Part shown: positions 15,919 through 24,593 of the stretch, piece after piece
Layout: each line of letters starts with the position of its first letter
Numbering within the stretch: position 1 is the first letter of the stretch
Assembly (NCBI GenBank): GCA_029058745.1
Contig: JAIDXM010000031.1
Location: 1-64,000, forward strand
Source: Muribaculaceae bacterium
GTDB taxonomy: Bacteria > Bacteroidota > Bacteroidia > Bacteroidales > Muribaculaceae
Length of the DNA: 64,000 nucleotides
Direction: 5' to 3'
Notes under the pieces: model-generated
Database searches by the model: none
The model's input: only the letters and a program-made list of their open reading frames with translations
What the model was told of the DNA's origin: nothing
Translations under genes and position numbers: made by a program

Positions 15919-16461
15919 ATGAAATTATACCAGAAATCAATGAAAACAGGCTCCAGACAGACACATATTCTCTCCCGACTCTGCTGGATTTGCCTGACAC
16001 TCCTTTTTGGATACACTGTAATTGCATCGGGAGCACAGAAAAATTTCTGTAGTTTTAGTCCAGAATTTGAGAAAGCAGTCAATGTAATAAAAAAATACGA
16101 AGGTCTTCATCGCAATAAGGGGATACTCGTAGGATACGGACACAAGATTGTTGCCGGAGAACCTTACAAAAGGAATCAAAATCTTTCCGAAAAAGAGGCC
16201 GACAAACTATTGCGTGCCGACCTTGCCAAACTATGTCAGAAATACCGCAGTTTCGGCAAGGACAGTCTCATTCTAAGTGCGCTTGCTTATAATTGCGGAA
16301 TTGGTGTAGTGGCCAAATCCTCAATCTACAAGAAGCTGCAAGAAGGAAACCGTGACATAAAAGAAGCATATCTGTCCTATTGCAGGTACAGAGGAAAAAA
16401 ACTAAGTCAATTGTCACGAAGAAGAGAAGAGGAATTCGAAACCTTGTTTATTCCAGACTGA
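15919..16461 (+). CDS. GH24-like lysozyme with N-terminal membrane/export segment
   Basis: This 180-residue protein begins with a basic stretch and a hydrophobic segment (ICLTLLFGYTVIASGAQ, about 23-39); a second in-frame ATG at 15940 is an equally possible start. The rest is a lysozyme domain: VIKKYEGLH contains the catalytic Glu, VGYGHKI follows, then LSEKEADKLLRADL and ALAYNCGIG. The loop between EG and GYGH is several residues shorter than in T4-type lysozymes, and the usual catalytic Asp and Thr are not seen. I recall this variant from Bacteroidota chromosomes and conjugative elements. It probably cuts peptidoglycan outside the inner membrane, perhaps for local wall opening. Confidence 0.75.
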   Translation: MKLYQKSMKTGSRQTHILSRLCWICLTLLFGYTVIASGAQKNFCSFSPEFEKAVNVIKKYEGLHRNKGILVGYGHKIVAGEPYKRNQNLSEKEADKLLRADLAKLCQKYRSFGKDSLILSALAYNCGIGVVAKSSIYKKLQEGNRDIKEAYLSYCRYRGKKLSQLSRRREEEFETLFIPD

Positions 16462-16501
16462 TTAACTAATTTCGCACATAATTTTTATCCCTACACTGGA
16501 A

Positions 16502-17413
16502 ATGAAATCAAAATACTATATATTACCTTCTATTATAATCGCGTCTGCCTTTTCAGCATGTAATGGAAATGAAAAGGACACGTCTGTTTCACATGATAAT
16601 CTGCCGGAGGATGTGAGACCAATAGCGTTGGCAATCATAAATGACTCTCCTGAGGAATTTGCATCCGTAGTCAGTTATCCAATAGAACGCCCGTATCCTC
16701 TTAAAAATGTGGAAAACCCCTCTCAGATGATGAAATATTATTCTACAATCATTGATGACTCAATCAAACGGAAAGTCAAAGAATCACCCGATTCCCTATG
16801 GCACCAGGACGGATGGAGAGGTTGGACTTTCGACAACGGCTCATATTTCTGGATTGATGAGGGAAAAATATACTCAATCAACTATGTCTCCGCCAAGGAG
16901 AATCATTTGCTCGATTCTCTCAGAAATGTAGAGATATCAACTCTTGAACCATCTCTTCGCAATGGATGGATTCCTATGGTGTGTATTGTCGATTCCATTG
17001 ACGGAGTAGTATTTAGAATTGACACCGAAAATAATGTCGATTCTGCGAAACTGCGTCTTGCGGGATACGACAAGATTGACGCACTTTCAGGAATGCCTAC
17101 TTTATTACTCTACGGCAATCTACAGACAGAAGGGAGCATGTGCAATCGTCTGTACCTATTCCACGACTCAATCGGAAATTCCGCGGAATATTCACCCGAC
17201 ATATTCGAAAACGACACCATCCGCGTGATTGAAGTGACTCACAAAGGGAAACAGAAGAGATACCGTGTGAAACCCGGATATTGGCTTGACTATGCGGAAA
17301 GATATAGTAAGGCAGACAGCACCTCTCATCGACGCGGCTCTAATCCGGATGCTGCTGACTCTTCTGTGAATCATATCCCCTCTGCCGACTCTTCTGTGGC
17401 GAAACACATGTGA
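16502..17413 (+). CDS. Lipoprotein of unknown function
   Basis: I do not recognise this 303-residue protein. It starts with a lipoprotein signal (MKSKYYILPSIIIASAFSAC, Cys20). The next part, PEDVRPIALAIINDSPEEFASVVSYPIERPYPLKNVENP, resembles the opening of NTF2-like or DUF-type periplasmic domains, and a WRGWTFDNGSYFWIDEGKIYSI segment follows. The C-terminus is low in complexity, with two copies of an ADSSV motif (near residues 282 and 295). It lies 40 bp after the lysozyme and 42 bp before the tandem ATPase, so the three may be transcribed together. No function is proposed. Confidence 0.7.
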   Translation: MKSKYYILPSIIIASAFSACNGNEKDTSVSHDNLPEDVRPIALAIINDSPEEFASVVSYPIERPYPLKNVENPSQMMKYYSTIIDDSIKRKVKESPDSLWHQDGWRGWTFDNGSYFWIDEGKIYSINYVSAKENHLLDSLRNVEISTLEPSLRNGWIPMVCIVDSIDGVVFRIDTENNVDSAKLRLAGYDKIDALSGMPTLLLYGNLQTEGSMCNRLYLFHDSIGNSAEYSPDIFENDTIRVIEVTHKGKQKRYRVKPGYWLDYAERYSKADSTSHRRGSNPDAADSSVNHIPSADSSVAKHM

Positions 17414-17455
17414 CAATATTATTTCACTCCAACCATACCATCTGACACGACTAAA

Positions 17456-18898
17456 ATGGAATTTATCATTGAATTTGAAAGCTCTCTTCTGGGATATGGC
17501 AAGGTCTCAATTAAGAATCCCGGCAACACCGGCATCTGCAAGGGTGTCACAGCAATTGTCGGAAGGAACGGAAGCGGGAAAACCACACTCGGCACCATTC
17601 TGGAGAAGGGGAGATACGCTTACGGGAACCGTCTCAGGTTTGCAAACCCGTCACTGAGAGTCAAGATGCTATCTTTTTCCGACATTCACTCTCTAAGCGG
17701 CATGGAGGCCCAATACTTCTCTCAAAGAATGGAATCCACGATGAACGACCTGGTGCCTAAGGTCTCTGAGATTCTTGGAGAAAGAATGAACTCCATAATA
17801 TGGAATAAGATGGCAGAAACATTAGCTCTTCATGATGTAGCAGATAAAAGAATTAACTATCTCTCAAGCGGAGAATTAAGAAAGGTATTGATAATTAATA
17901 CACTCCTTTCCAGCCCCGATATGATGATTCTCGACAACCCATATATCGGACTTGACGCTGATTCTCGTAAAGAGCTCGACCGGATGCTCGTATGTCTAAA
18001 AAACGATGGACTGTCAATCGTTATGCTAATATGCGATAATTCCGACATCCCCTCCTACACGGACTATGTCATGGAATTGGACAACAGAAGTATAGTCTCT
18101 CTGAAATCATTCAGTGATTTCAGACTATCACTTCCGAGCAAAGACGATTACTCAAATCAGACAACAAGCCAGACCATATCGCTTCCCTTGCCAATCTGCA
18201 AAAAATCAAATATTTTTGATACGGCATTCGAAATTCGCAACGGACATGTCAGATATGGGAATCGACATATTCTTGAAAATATCGACTGGAAAGTGATGAG
18301 AGGAGAAAGATGGGTGCTGACCGGGCCGAATGGCTCCGGCAAATCACTGCTCCTAAGTATGCTATGCGCCGACAATCCACAAGGATATGCAAACGATATA
18401 ACTCTTTTCGACCGAAAAAGAGGCTCTGGTGAAAGCATCTGGGATATCAAAGAAAACATCGGGTATGTCTCCCCGGAAATGCAACTTTTCTTCAAATCCA
18501 TATCGACGGTTCGTGATATCATTATACAGGGTATGAGAAGTCCCCTCAATCTTTACTGTAAGCCATCACCGGAGGAAACAAAAATTGCTGATGAATGGAT
18601 GACTATCCTGGGAATTGATAAACTTGCCCTTCGGAAATATCATGAACTGTCGGCAGGGGAACAGCGTCTCGTCCTTGTGGCACGCGCCTTCATCAAACAG
18701 CCAGAACTGCTTGTTCTCGACGAGCCTCTGCATGGACTCGACAGTCATAACAAGGAGCGTGTGAAAAATCTTATAGAACTTATTGTGAAACGTAATGGGA
18801 CTACTCTTATTTTCGTCACCCACTATACGGATGAGATTCCCCCATGTGTGACGAAAACCATGGAACTAAGGAGAACCGACAGTGCTTCCAGAGAATGA
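17456..18898 (+). CDS. Tandem ABC ATPase, ModF-like
   Basis: This 480-residue soluble protein carries two ABC nucleotide-binding domains and no membrane segment. Domain 1 has Walker A GRNGSGKTT (36-44), signature LSSGELRKV and Walker B MMILDNPYIGLD, in which the catalytic Glu after the Asp is replaced by Asn. Domain 2 has Walker A GPNGSGKS (290-297), signature LSAGEQRLVL, an intact Walker B LLVLDEPLHGLD and the switch His in FVTHY. This is the layout of E. coli ModF, whose role is unsettled. It faces the B12 operon tail to tail, and that operon has a permease but no ATPase; whether the two work together is unknown. Confidence 0.82.
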   Translation: MEFIIEFESSLLGYGKVSIKNPGNTGICKGVTAIVGRNGSGKTTLGTILEKGRYAYGNRLRFANPSLRVKMLSFSDIHSLSGMEAQYFSQRMESTMNDLVPKVSEILGERMNSIIWNKMAETLALHDVADKRINYLSSGELRKVLIINTLLSSPDMMILDNPYIGLDADSRKELDRMLVCLKNDGLSIVMLICDNSDIPSYTDYVMELDNRSIVSLKSFSDFRLSLPSKDDYSNQTTSQTISLPLPICKKSNIFDTAFEIRNGHVRYGNRHILENIDWKVMRGERWVLTGPNGSGKSLLLSMLCADNPQGYANDITLFDRKRGSGESIWDIKENIGYVSPEMQLFFKSISTVRDIIIQGMRSPLNLYCKPSPEETKIADEWMTILGIDKLALRKYHELSAGEQRLVLVARAFIKQPELLVLDEPLHGLDSHNKERVKNLIELIVKRNGTTLIFVTHYTDEIPPCVTKTMELRRTDSASRE

Positions 18899-18940
18899 TA
18901 ACCTCATATGCAACCTCATTTTTTGATAACAAGACACCCG

Positions 18941-19942
18941 CTATTTCCGTCTGAGTATAACCGCAAGAATTATTGGGACACCTATCAAAGACGTCAATGC
19001 ATTGATTGGAATGACAAAATTTTCAGGCACTGTACTCGCGGCGTTGCACGCAAGCGTCATAATAGCGCCCGTGAGCATAGTGGCAGGAATTAGCACCCAA
19101 TGATTGTCTGTTCGGAAATAAATTCTCGACACATGTGGGATGGCCATACCGACAAATGCTACCGGACCGCAGTATGCGGTGACAACTCCTGTCAGCACTC
19201 CGGTGCTTATCAACATCATGTTTCTGACTCTTGTGACATTGATTCCGAGATTCCGAGCATAATTATCGCCAAGCAAAAGGATATTCAACGGTTTAGCGAG
19301 TGTCATTGCCATGACAAGGCCTAATGCGACAATCATTGAAAACCACGGCAACTGAGTCAGCGACACGTCGCTGAACGATCCCATACCCCACATCACGTAG
19401 CCTTGAATCCCGATAGCGGAAGACATGGATGACAACAACGTGACAACAGATGAAGTAAGATAGCCGGTCATTATACCGGCTATCAACAGCATCAGGTTAT
19501 CTCTCACTATTGAAGACAGGGCTATCAGAATCCCCATTATCAACATGCTCCCGAAAATCGCGCCTGCAACTATTGCCACATATCCTCCCCATGAGAATTC
19601 CCCTATCGATATCGTGCCTCCAAACAGGAGCATAACCAATGCCACGCCAAGGCTTGCCCCTGAACTTATGCCGAGCACGGAAGGACCTGCGAGCGGATTA
19701 CGGAATCCGGTCTGGAGCAACAGTCCCGCCACTCCAAGTCCGGCACCTGCCAACATCGCCGTCATCGCCTGAGGAAACCGGCTACCGACCACAATAAACC
19801 GGATGACATCGTTGCCGTTGCCGTTCCCGTCTCCTTTCAACACTTCTATAACCTCCCCCGCATCGATATGTACCGCACCGAAAAAAATATTGGCCAGAAA
19901 CAATACCGTCAGTATCACTGCAAGTATAATGAACCGTATCAA
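18941..19942 (-). CDS. btuC: FecCD/BtuC-type ABC permease (probable cobalamin importer)
   Basis: This 333-residue inner-membrane protein has about ten helices and the FecCD family signatures: GSRFPQAMTAMLAGAGLGVAG near residue 53, GPSVLGISSGASLGVALVM, and LGINVTRVRNMM followed by GPVAFVGMAIPHVSR, the cytoplasmic loop that contacts the ATPase. Family members carry iron-siderophores, haem or vitamin B12. B12 is favoured because the operon starts with a cobalamin riboswitch and contains a BtuG-like propeller. Its ATG overlaps the stop of the binding-protein gene by 4 bp. No ATP-binding gene follows on this strand, so the ATPase must be supplied from elsewhere. Confidence 0.85.
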   Translation of the reverse strand: MIRFIILAVILTVLFLANIFFGAVHIDAGEVIEVLKGDGNGNGNDVIRFIVVGSRFPQAMTAMLAGAGLGVAGLLLQTGFRNPLAGPSVLGISSGASLGVALVMLLFGGTISIGEFSWGGYVAIVAGAIFGSMLIMGILIALSSIVRDNLMLLIAGIMTGYLTSSVVTLLSSMSSAIGIQGYVMWGMGSFSDVSLTQLPWFSMIVALGLVMAMTLAKPLNILLLGDNYARNLGINVTRVRNMMLISTGVLTGVVTAYCGPVAFVGMAIPHVSRIYFRTDNHWVLIPATMLTGAIMTLACNAASTVPENFVIPINALTSLIGVPIILAVILRRK

Positions 19943-21087
19943 TTCTCCAGGATATTAAAGTAATTTCGACTCAATTCAGGCATCTCGATTTCCGGATGGA
20001 ATATTCCGGCCATCTCCGCAAGAAGCCATTGGGGATGAAATGCGACCTCATCGAAAATATGGCTTTTCATTGAATCACTTCCATATACCCTACCCTCTCG
20101 GTATGCCTTTATCTTAGTGTACAGCTGACGGTCGGCTGCCATAGAAGAGAGGGTCAAAGGAAATTTGGAAAACCGTATAAGCCATATATCGGCATCTCCG
20201 GACTCCATGACAACCTTCTCCGGACTCAGTTGCATACTCCCTAAAACATTGTTATCACCAAACGGATTGAGACCACCGGCATCTTCAATCATGATTCCCA
20301 TTGTCGATTTCCCTCCAGGCACACTCCATGACTGCCCATAGATGCGGTCAAGAAGGATTTTTGGACGGACTTCTGCAGATGAAGCAAGCTCCCGGATTTT
20401 GAGATACTCACGTTCCGTGGTTGCAAACATAGAGTCTGCCTTCTCTCTCCTGCCATAGAGTCTGCCATAGAACTTCATCCATTCAGCCCTGCCAAGCGGC
20501 GAGGTCTCCATATAATCCGCGCATTCCACTATCGGAATACCTGCATGTCCGAGTTTCCCATAGCCATTCGAGTTTTCAAATGGTGACAATAATACTGCAT
20601 CCGGTGATATCTGAAGAATCCTTTCAACATTGGGAGCCATGCTCGATCCACAGTCAAGAGTCTTTCCTGATGACAGCCGTTTCCGAAGCCAAGACTCTGA
20701 GACATATTCAGTGTCGCATACTCCGGACACTGCATCCTCTCTGCCAAGTTCATGTATCAGGGAATTATGCACAACCGAATACACCACCGACTTATCCAGC
20801 GGAACCTCTATTACCGTAGCTGACGAGAACCCCTTGGGCCGGGAAGCACCTCGTTCAAGCAGCATGTAAGTGTGAAGCGTTCGTGTCGTGTCCCAAGGAT
20901 TACGAATCTTGGCTATTGTGTATCCGTCATACTCCTCCATCTCAAGATTGGAGGCATAACGCATCTCTATCTTGTGGCCGCAATCCTGTATGGAGGTGTT
21001 GTGTCCTCCGCATTCCTGCAGAAGAAACGACATCACGATAACGAACGTCACATAGCATGTTTTTTTCAAAATCCCCGACATAATCAA
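19939..21087 (-). CDS. btuF: BtuF-like periplasmic binding protein of an ABC importer
   Basis: This 382-residue cluster A-type binding protein should bind its ligand in the periplasm and hand it to the adjacent permease. The fold is recognisable from NVERILQISPDAVLLSPFENSN, PIVECADYMETSPLGRAEWMKFYGRLYG, the long KADSMFATTEREYLKIRELA helix, and the C-terminal AFHPQWLLAEMAGIFHPE. The N-terminus has a hydrophobic segment ending FLLQEC; Glu directly before Cys is unusual for a lipobox, so it may be an unlipidated export signal. It overlaps the upstream BtuG-like gene and the downstream permease gene by 4 bp each. B12 specificity is inferred from the operon. Confidence 0.82.
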   Translation of the reverse strand: MIMSGILKKTCYVTFVIVMSFLLQECGGHNTSIQDCGHKIEMRYASNLEMEEYDGYTIAKIRNPWDTTRTLHTYMLLERGASRPKGFSSATVIEVPLDKSVVYSVVHNSLIHELGREDAVSGVCDTEYVSESWLRKRLSSGKTLDCGSSMAPNVERILQISPDAVLLSPFENSNGYGKLGHAGIPIVECADYMETSPLGRAEWMKFYGRLYGRREKADSMFATTEREYLKIRELASSAEVRPKILLDRIYGQSWSVPGGKSTMGIMIEDAGGLNPFGDNNVLGSMQLSPEKVVMESGDADIWLIRFSKFPLTLSSMAADRQLYTKIKAYREGRVYGSDSMKSHIFDEVAFHPQWLLAEMAGIFHPEIEMPELSRNYFNILEN

Positions 21088-22163
21088 TCGGCATTAAAGA
21101 AAATACAAGCCGGGCCGGCCCCGATAGCATATTTCCTGACAAATTTCCCGTCGAGAGTATATTCGCATACGTAGCCTGGAAGCAAATAACTTGGATAGAC
21201 GCCATCCATCGGAAAAGATGATATCAACAATACATCACGCGACGGGTCAATGCCTATTCCTGAAGGACTGTCAATCTCCGGAAACGCCATATCAGTCCGC
21301 TCACCGCTGGATATTTCATACTTCCAATACTTCAATTCACCGCCCCAAGGATTATCAATGAGATATATGGTATTATCCCGAATCGTTCCCATACGAGCAT
21401 TGCCGACAACTTCATACCTATTGTCGGAAACCACTTTAGCCAAAACACCCTTCTCATCGCCGTAATTACCCCACGATATAACAAACAGATCATTGCCATT
21501 TGTCAAGAACTGTTGCGGATTAAGCGGCACATCTATCTCTTTCTCAACAGCGAACGGATGCATCGTCACAACGCTCCCGGTGGTGCCATAGTCTGCCGAC
21601 CATGCGCTGACAGGCACATATATCCTGTCCCCCATGACTGCAGGAGTCTCAGGATTCAAGCCGACCTTCAGAGAGGCGTCAACCTCAAGTTCCACAGTGT
21701 CAAGACGGGAAAGGTATCCCTCGTTCATTGTAATATATACATGGCCACCTGAAGCTACCATGCCTCGCGGAGACCTTCCTTCTTCAGAGTCCTCAAGCTT
21801 TATCTGCTTTATGCTCCGGAACGTACTCCTGTCAATAACCTCTATAGTGTGCGATTCATACATCCCCAAGTAAATCCTGGTGCCATATGCCACCCCACAT
21901 TGAGGGGTAGATCCAAGACTACGTTCATTTACCTTGGTGAACATATTTTCAAACATAGAAGAACTGCCATAATCCAGCACATTCAAAGAACCCTCAATCT
22001 TATCTCCATAGCTTCCTTGGTTTAGGATATAGGCAACATCGGAAGATGTCGGGAAATTAATCTTTATAAAAGGTTCACCATCATTATGCTCGCAAGAAGA
22101 GAACGCAATGACATACATGGCCGCTGCCATAAACGGCAGATTCTTTCTTTTCAGTATTTTCAT
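21084..22163 (-). CDS. btuG: BtuG-like DUF5074 beta-propeller lipoprotein (probable surface B12-binding protein)
   Basis: This 359-residue protein has a lipoprotein signal ending FSSC (Cys24) and then repeated beta-propeller blades of the YncE/DUF5074 type, for example VAYILNQGSYGD, SHTIEVIDRSTFRSIKQI, RGMVASGGHVYITMNEGYL and QQFLTNGNDLFVISWGNYGD. In Bacteroides thetaiotaomicron, BtuG is such a propeller on the cell surface that binds cobalamin extremely tightly and feeds the BtuB channel. Here the gene directly follows a BtuB-like receptor, under a cobalamin riboswitch, so the same role is likely. The ligand assignment is by analogy and context. Confidence 0.8.
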   Translation of the reverse strand: MKILKRKNLPFMAAAMYVIAFSSCEHNDGEPFIKINFPTSSDVAYILNQGSYGDKIEGSLNVLDYGSSSMFENMFTKVNERSLGSTPQCGVAYGTRIYLGMYESHTIEVIDRSTFRSIKQIKLEDSEEGRSPRGMVASGGHVYITMNEGYLSRLDTVELEVDASLKVGLNPETPAVMGDRIYVPVSAWSADYGTTGSVVTMHPFAVEKEIDVPLNPQQFLTNGNDLFVISWGNYGDEKGVLAKVVSDNRYEVVGNARMGTIRDNTIYLIDNPWGGELKYWKYEISSGERTDMAFPEIDSPSGIGIDPSRDVLLISSFPMDGVYPSYLLPGYVCEYTLDGKFVRKYAIGAGPACIFFNAD

Positions 22164-22191
22164 TTTCTTATATGTGTATTATTATTTTTTA

Positions 22192-24198
22192 TCAAATATC
22201 CAACTCTACGGCAATTTTCCATGACCTGCCGGGCATGGGATATCTCGCCACTATTTCATATCGGGTGTTGAACATATTCAGTAGGTCTCCTCTTACATCC
22301 ACCGAATAATTCTTGAATAGGAATTTATGAGACAGAGACACACCCGCCTCTATGAACCCTGGAATCCGGGTTTCAGGCAAATTATTGTTGGTAGTGTAGC
22401 GTGCACTCATAGCTGTGGAATGTAACGCGACATTCACCCAAGGATTGAGCCATGACAACGAGAATGCCCCAGAGTTCAACGGGATATACGCCACCTGTTT
22501 CATCCATTCTGATGAATTGCGGTTGGTGCGTGGTTGCGCACGCTGGTAAGAATATGTTCCCGTTGCAGCAATCTCCTGCCCTCTCCTTATCGGGAAAACT
22601 GTTTCAAAGGTGACATCTATACCGAAAACACGCACCTTTCCCAGATTGGACATCCTCCACAAAAATAGATTGTATGGGACAGCCACAATCTTATTGCTGA
22701 CATGATTGACATACCCGTCACATGTAAAGTTCATGTCGGAAAGCCATGGAAGACGCACGGTATGCCATGTGAACCCCAGATTGAACTGGTCCGTCACCTC
22801 TGGCTCAAGGTTGACGCTTCCGTAATTGTCATAATACAACTCATTGAATGTAGGAACCCGGAAAATATTCTTATATGATCCTCTGAGATAAAACTCTGAT
22901 GATTCAATCGGCTGCAACGAGACACTAAACATGGGTGAGAATCTTGAATGATTATTGCCGGCATCACCATCTTTTGCATCGTTCAAATATAACGAATATA
23001 ACACTCTGCCCATCATCGTCATTCGCCATATCCTGTATTTGGCGGCAACCGACTGTAAGACACAGTGTCGATACGGCCGTATGTTCTTACGCAAGTTGCT
23101 GCTTAGATTGTTCCAAGACCAGTCGGCCGAGTAATCCAACGAAAGGTTATAGACAGGCGTGAACAGCACCGCCATCGTAGCATACATTTCCCGCTGTATA
23201 TAATAATTATCGAGCACACCGCCGGGATACTTATCGTCGTAATCATTATAACGGGATGCAGCCCAATTGAACTTTGATGTCGCAAGCAACGACAGATTCG
23301 GCATTATCTTTCCTCTATACTGAATCTGTCCGAAAAAATTACGTTCCCTGAGATGTTCGTCGGTTTTACTGACATAATATACCACCGGACCAGGTAAATC
23401 ACGGTCATTGTCATAATAATAGAGCTTCGCGTTCAGAATCGACGAACCACCTAACTCCCATCTGCCGTTCAATTCTCCATGCCATGAGTTCATCTTTGAG
23501 TTCTGCCGTCTCTCTTTCGTGACATATTTTCCATTCACAAGCTTAAACGGATAATCGTTGTCGGCATGTATATACTCCATATTCATGGAATAAGAAGCCT
23601 TCCCGAAACGTTTTGACACTCTTGCGAAAGGGTTATAGTAACCGAACGCCCCCACCCTCATCCGCGCATTCACATGCATCAGTTTGTCTTCACTTTCGGG
23701 TGCAGTGAATGAATTGATATAAAGAGATGACGCTGAAGCGGCTGCCCTTGCCGGCATGAAGATGTCATCATTGTCGCCGGAATATAGCGAAAGGGAGCTG
23801 ACATTGTCAAGAGAATAACGGGATAGGTCAATCTGCCCTGACTGGCAGTCTGTCAAGGCAACCCCATCATACACTACAGCCGTGTGTCCGGCTCCAAGAC
23901 CTCTGATAGAGACAGTCTTCAATCCCCCGGCTCCTCCATAGTCTCGCAGGTTGACTCCGGGCAGACGGTTCATGGCATCTGCGATATCCGTCACTCCTGA
24001 CATTTTTATATGAGTGGCATCTATATTATGGTATGGAGTTGAAGACGTAAGCCCCTTTTGCGAGTCTGTTGATAAAATCACGACATCTGGCAACGATGTT
24101 TCCACAGTGTCAGTTGTATGTGCAAGGTCTGACGCGACCGCCTTTACAGGCAAACCACATATACTCATTAACACAATTGGTAAAAACTGTTCTCTCAT
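22192..24198 (-). CDS. btuB: TonB-dependent outer-membrane receptor, BtuB-like
   Basis: This 668-residue protein is a likely TonB-dependent channel for vitamin B12. After a signal peptide (about residues 1-23, MREQFLPIVLMSICGLPVKAVA) comes a plug domain with VTDIADAMNRLPGVNLRDYG and VSIRGLGAGHTAVVYDGVAL. The barrel follows, with family segments such as FRVPTFNELYYDNYGSVNLEPE and an aromatic C-terminal strand ending WKIAVELDI. The length fits BtuB-type receptors and is much shorter than SusC proteins. No SusD partner is present. It is the first gene of the operon and lies directly behind the cobalamin riboswitch; the BtuG-like lipoprotein gene is 28 bp downstream. Confidence 0.88.
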   Translation of the reverse strand: MREQFLPIVLMSICGLPVKAVASDLAHTTDTVETSLPDVVILSTDSQKGLTSSTPYHNIDATHIKMSGVTDIADAMNRLPGVNLRDYGGAGGLKTVSIRGLGAGHTAVVYDGVALTDCQSGQIDLSRYSLDNVSSLSLYSGDNDDIFMPARAAASASSLYINSFTAPESEDKLMHVNARMRVGAFGYYNPFARVSKRFGKASYSMNMEYIHADNDYPFKLVNGKYVTKERRQNSKMNSWHGELNGRWELGGSSILNAKLYYYDNDRDLPGPVVYYVSKTDEHLRERNFFGQIQYRGKIMPNLSLLATSKFNWAASRYNDYDDKYPGGVLDNYYIQREMYATMAVLFTPVYNLSLDYSADWSWNNLSSNLRKNIRPYRHCVLQSVAAKYRIWRMTMMGRVLYSLYLNDAKDGDAGNNHSRFSPMFSVSLQPIESSEFYLRGSYKNIFRVPTFNELYYDNYGSVNLEPEVTDQFNLGFTWHTVRLPWLSDMNFTCDGYVNHVSNKIVAVPYNLFLWRMSNLGKVRVFGIDVTFETVFPIRRGQEIAATGTYSYQRAQPRTNRNSSEWMKQVAYIPLNSGAFSLSWLNPWVNVALHSTAMSARYTTNNNLPETRIPGFIEAGVSLSHKFLFKNYSVDVRGDLLNMFNTRYEIVARYPMPGRSWKIAVELDI

Positions 24199-24204
24199 CC
24201 TCGA

Positions 24205-24335
24205 AGAAAAAAGTTATGTGTCACTATCGACAGTTGCCTGTCAAGGGTCGGACTATTACCGTAGCGAGACTGTCGGGGAATTCCACACCCATTCCTTGAT
24301 GGAAGCAAACCGGACAAATGAAAAGAGGTATTTCA
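24205..24335 (-). promoter_or_regulatory. Cobalamin riboswitch (AdoCbl/B12 aptamer)
   Basis: Read on the minus strand, the leader of the btuB-like gene contains GGTGTGGAATTCCCC (24289-24275) followed at once by GACAGTCTCGCTACGGTAA (24274-24256). This matches the conserved core of cobalamin riboswitches (GGTGNNAATCC...ACAGTCCCGCNACTGTRA). A degenerate B12 box, GCAACTG, lies at 24237-24231, close to the start codon at 24198, so ligand binding could block translation. The outer limits are approximate. It should repress the B12 uptake operon when cobalamin is plentiful. Confidence 0.85.
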
Positions 24336-24345
24336 TTTACGACAA

Positions 24346-24353
24346 CAAAGATA
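24346..24353 (-). promoter_or_regulatory. -7 element upstream of the B12 riboswitch
   Basis: The minus strand reads TATCTTTG, a TAnnTTTG match, just upstream of the riboswitch aptamer. The implied transcript would start near 24340 and include the whole aptamer. No canonical -33 TTTG was seen. Confidence 0.5.
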
Positions 24354-24533
24354 ACACTTTTTTTTAATCCATGCATGACAACCGTTTAAATTCCATCTAA
24401 TCCATCAATTTCACCGTTATGACACTTTGTGCAATATCATCAACCCCACATACGCACTTTGCGCCAACAATAGGACATTTTCAATACATATCATATTTTT
24501 TCAATAAAATCCAGAAACATTTTCTCATCTTAT
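24354..24533. other. Divergent intergenic stretch between the B12 operon and asnA
   Basis: No gene is supported here. The stretch is AT-rich and separates the leftward riboswitch promoter from the rightward asnA promoter. Confidence 0.5.
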
Positions 24534-24565
24534 TTTGCCAATATGGAATTTTGTTTATAAATTTG
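24534..24565 (+). promoter_or_regulatory. Bacteroidales-type promoter for asnA
   Basis: TTTG at 24534-24537, a 20-nt spacer and TAAATTTG at 24558-24565 fit the consensus exactly, 28 bp before the asnA start. Confidence 0.75.
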
Positions 24566-24593
24566 CACAATCAAACTACAAAATGAATACAAT

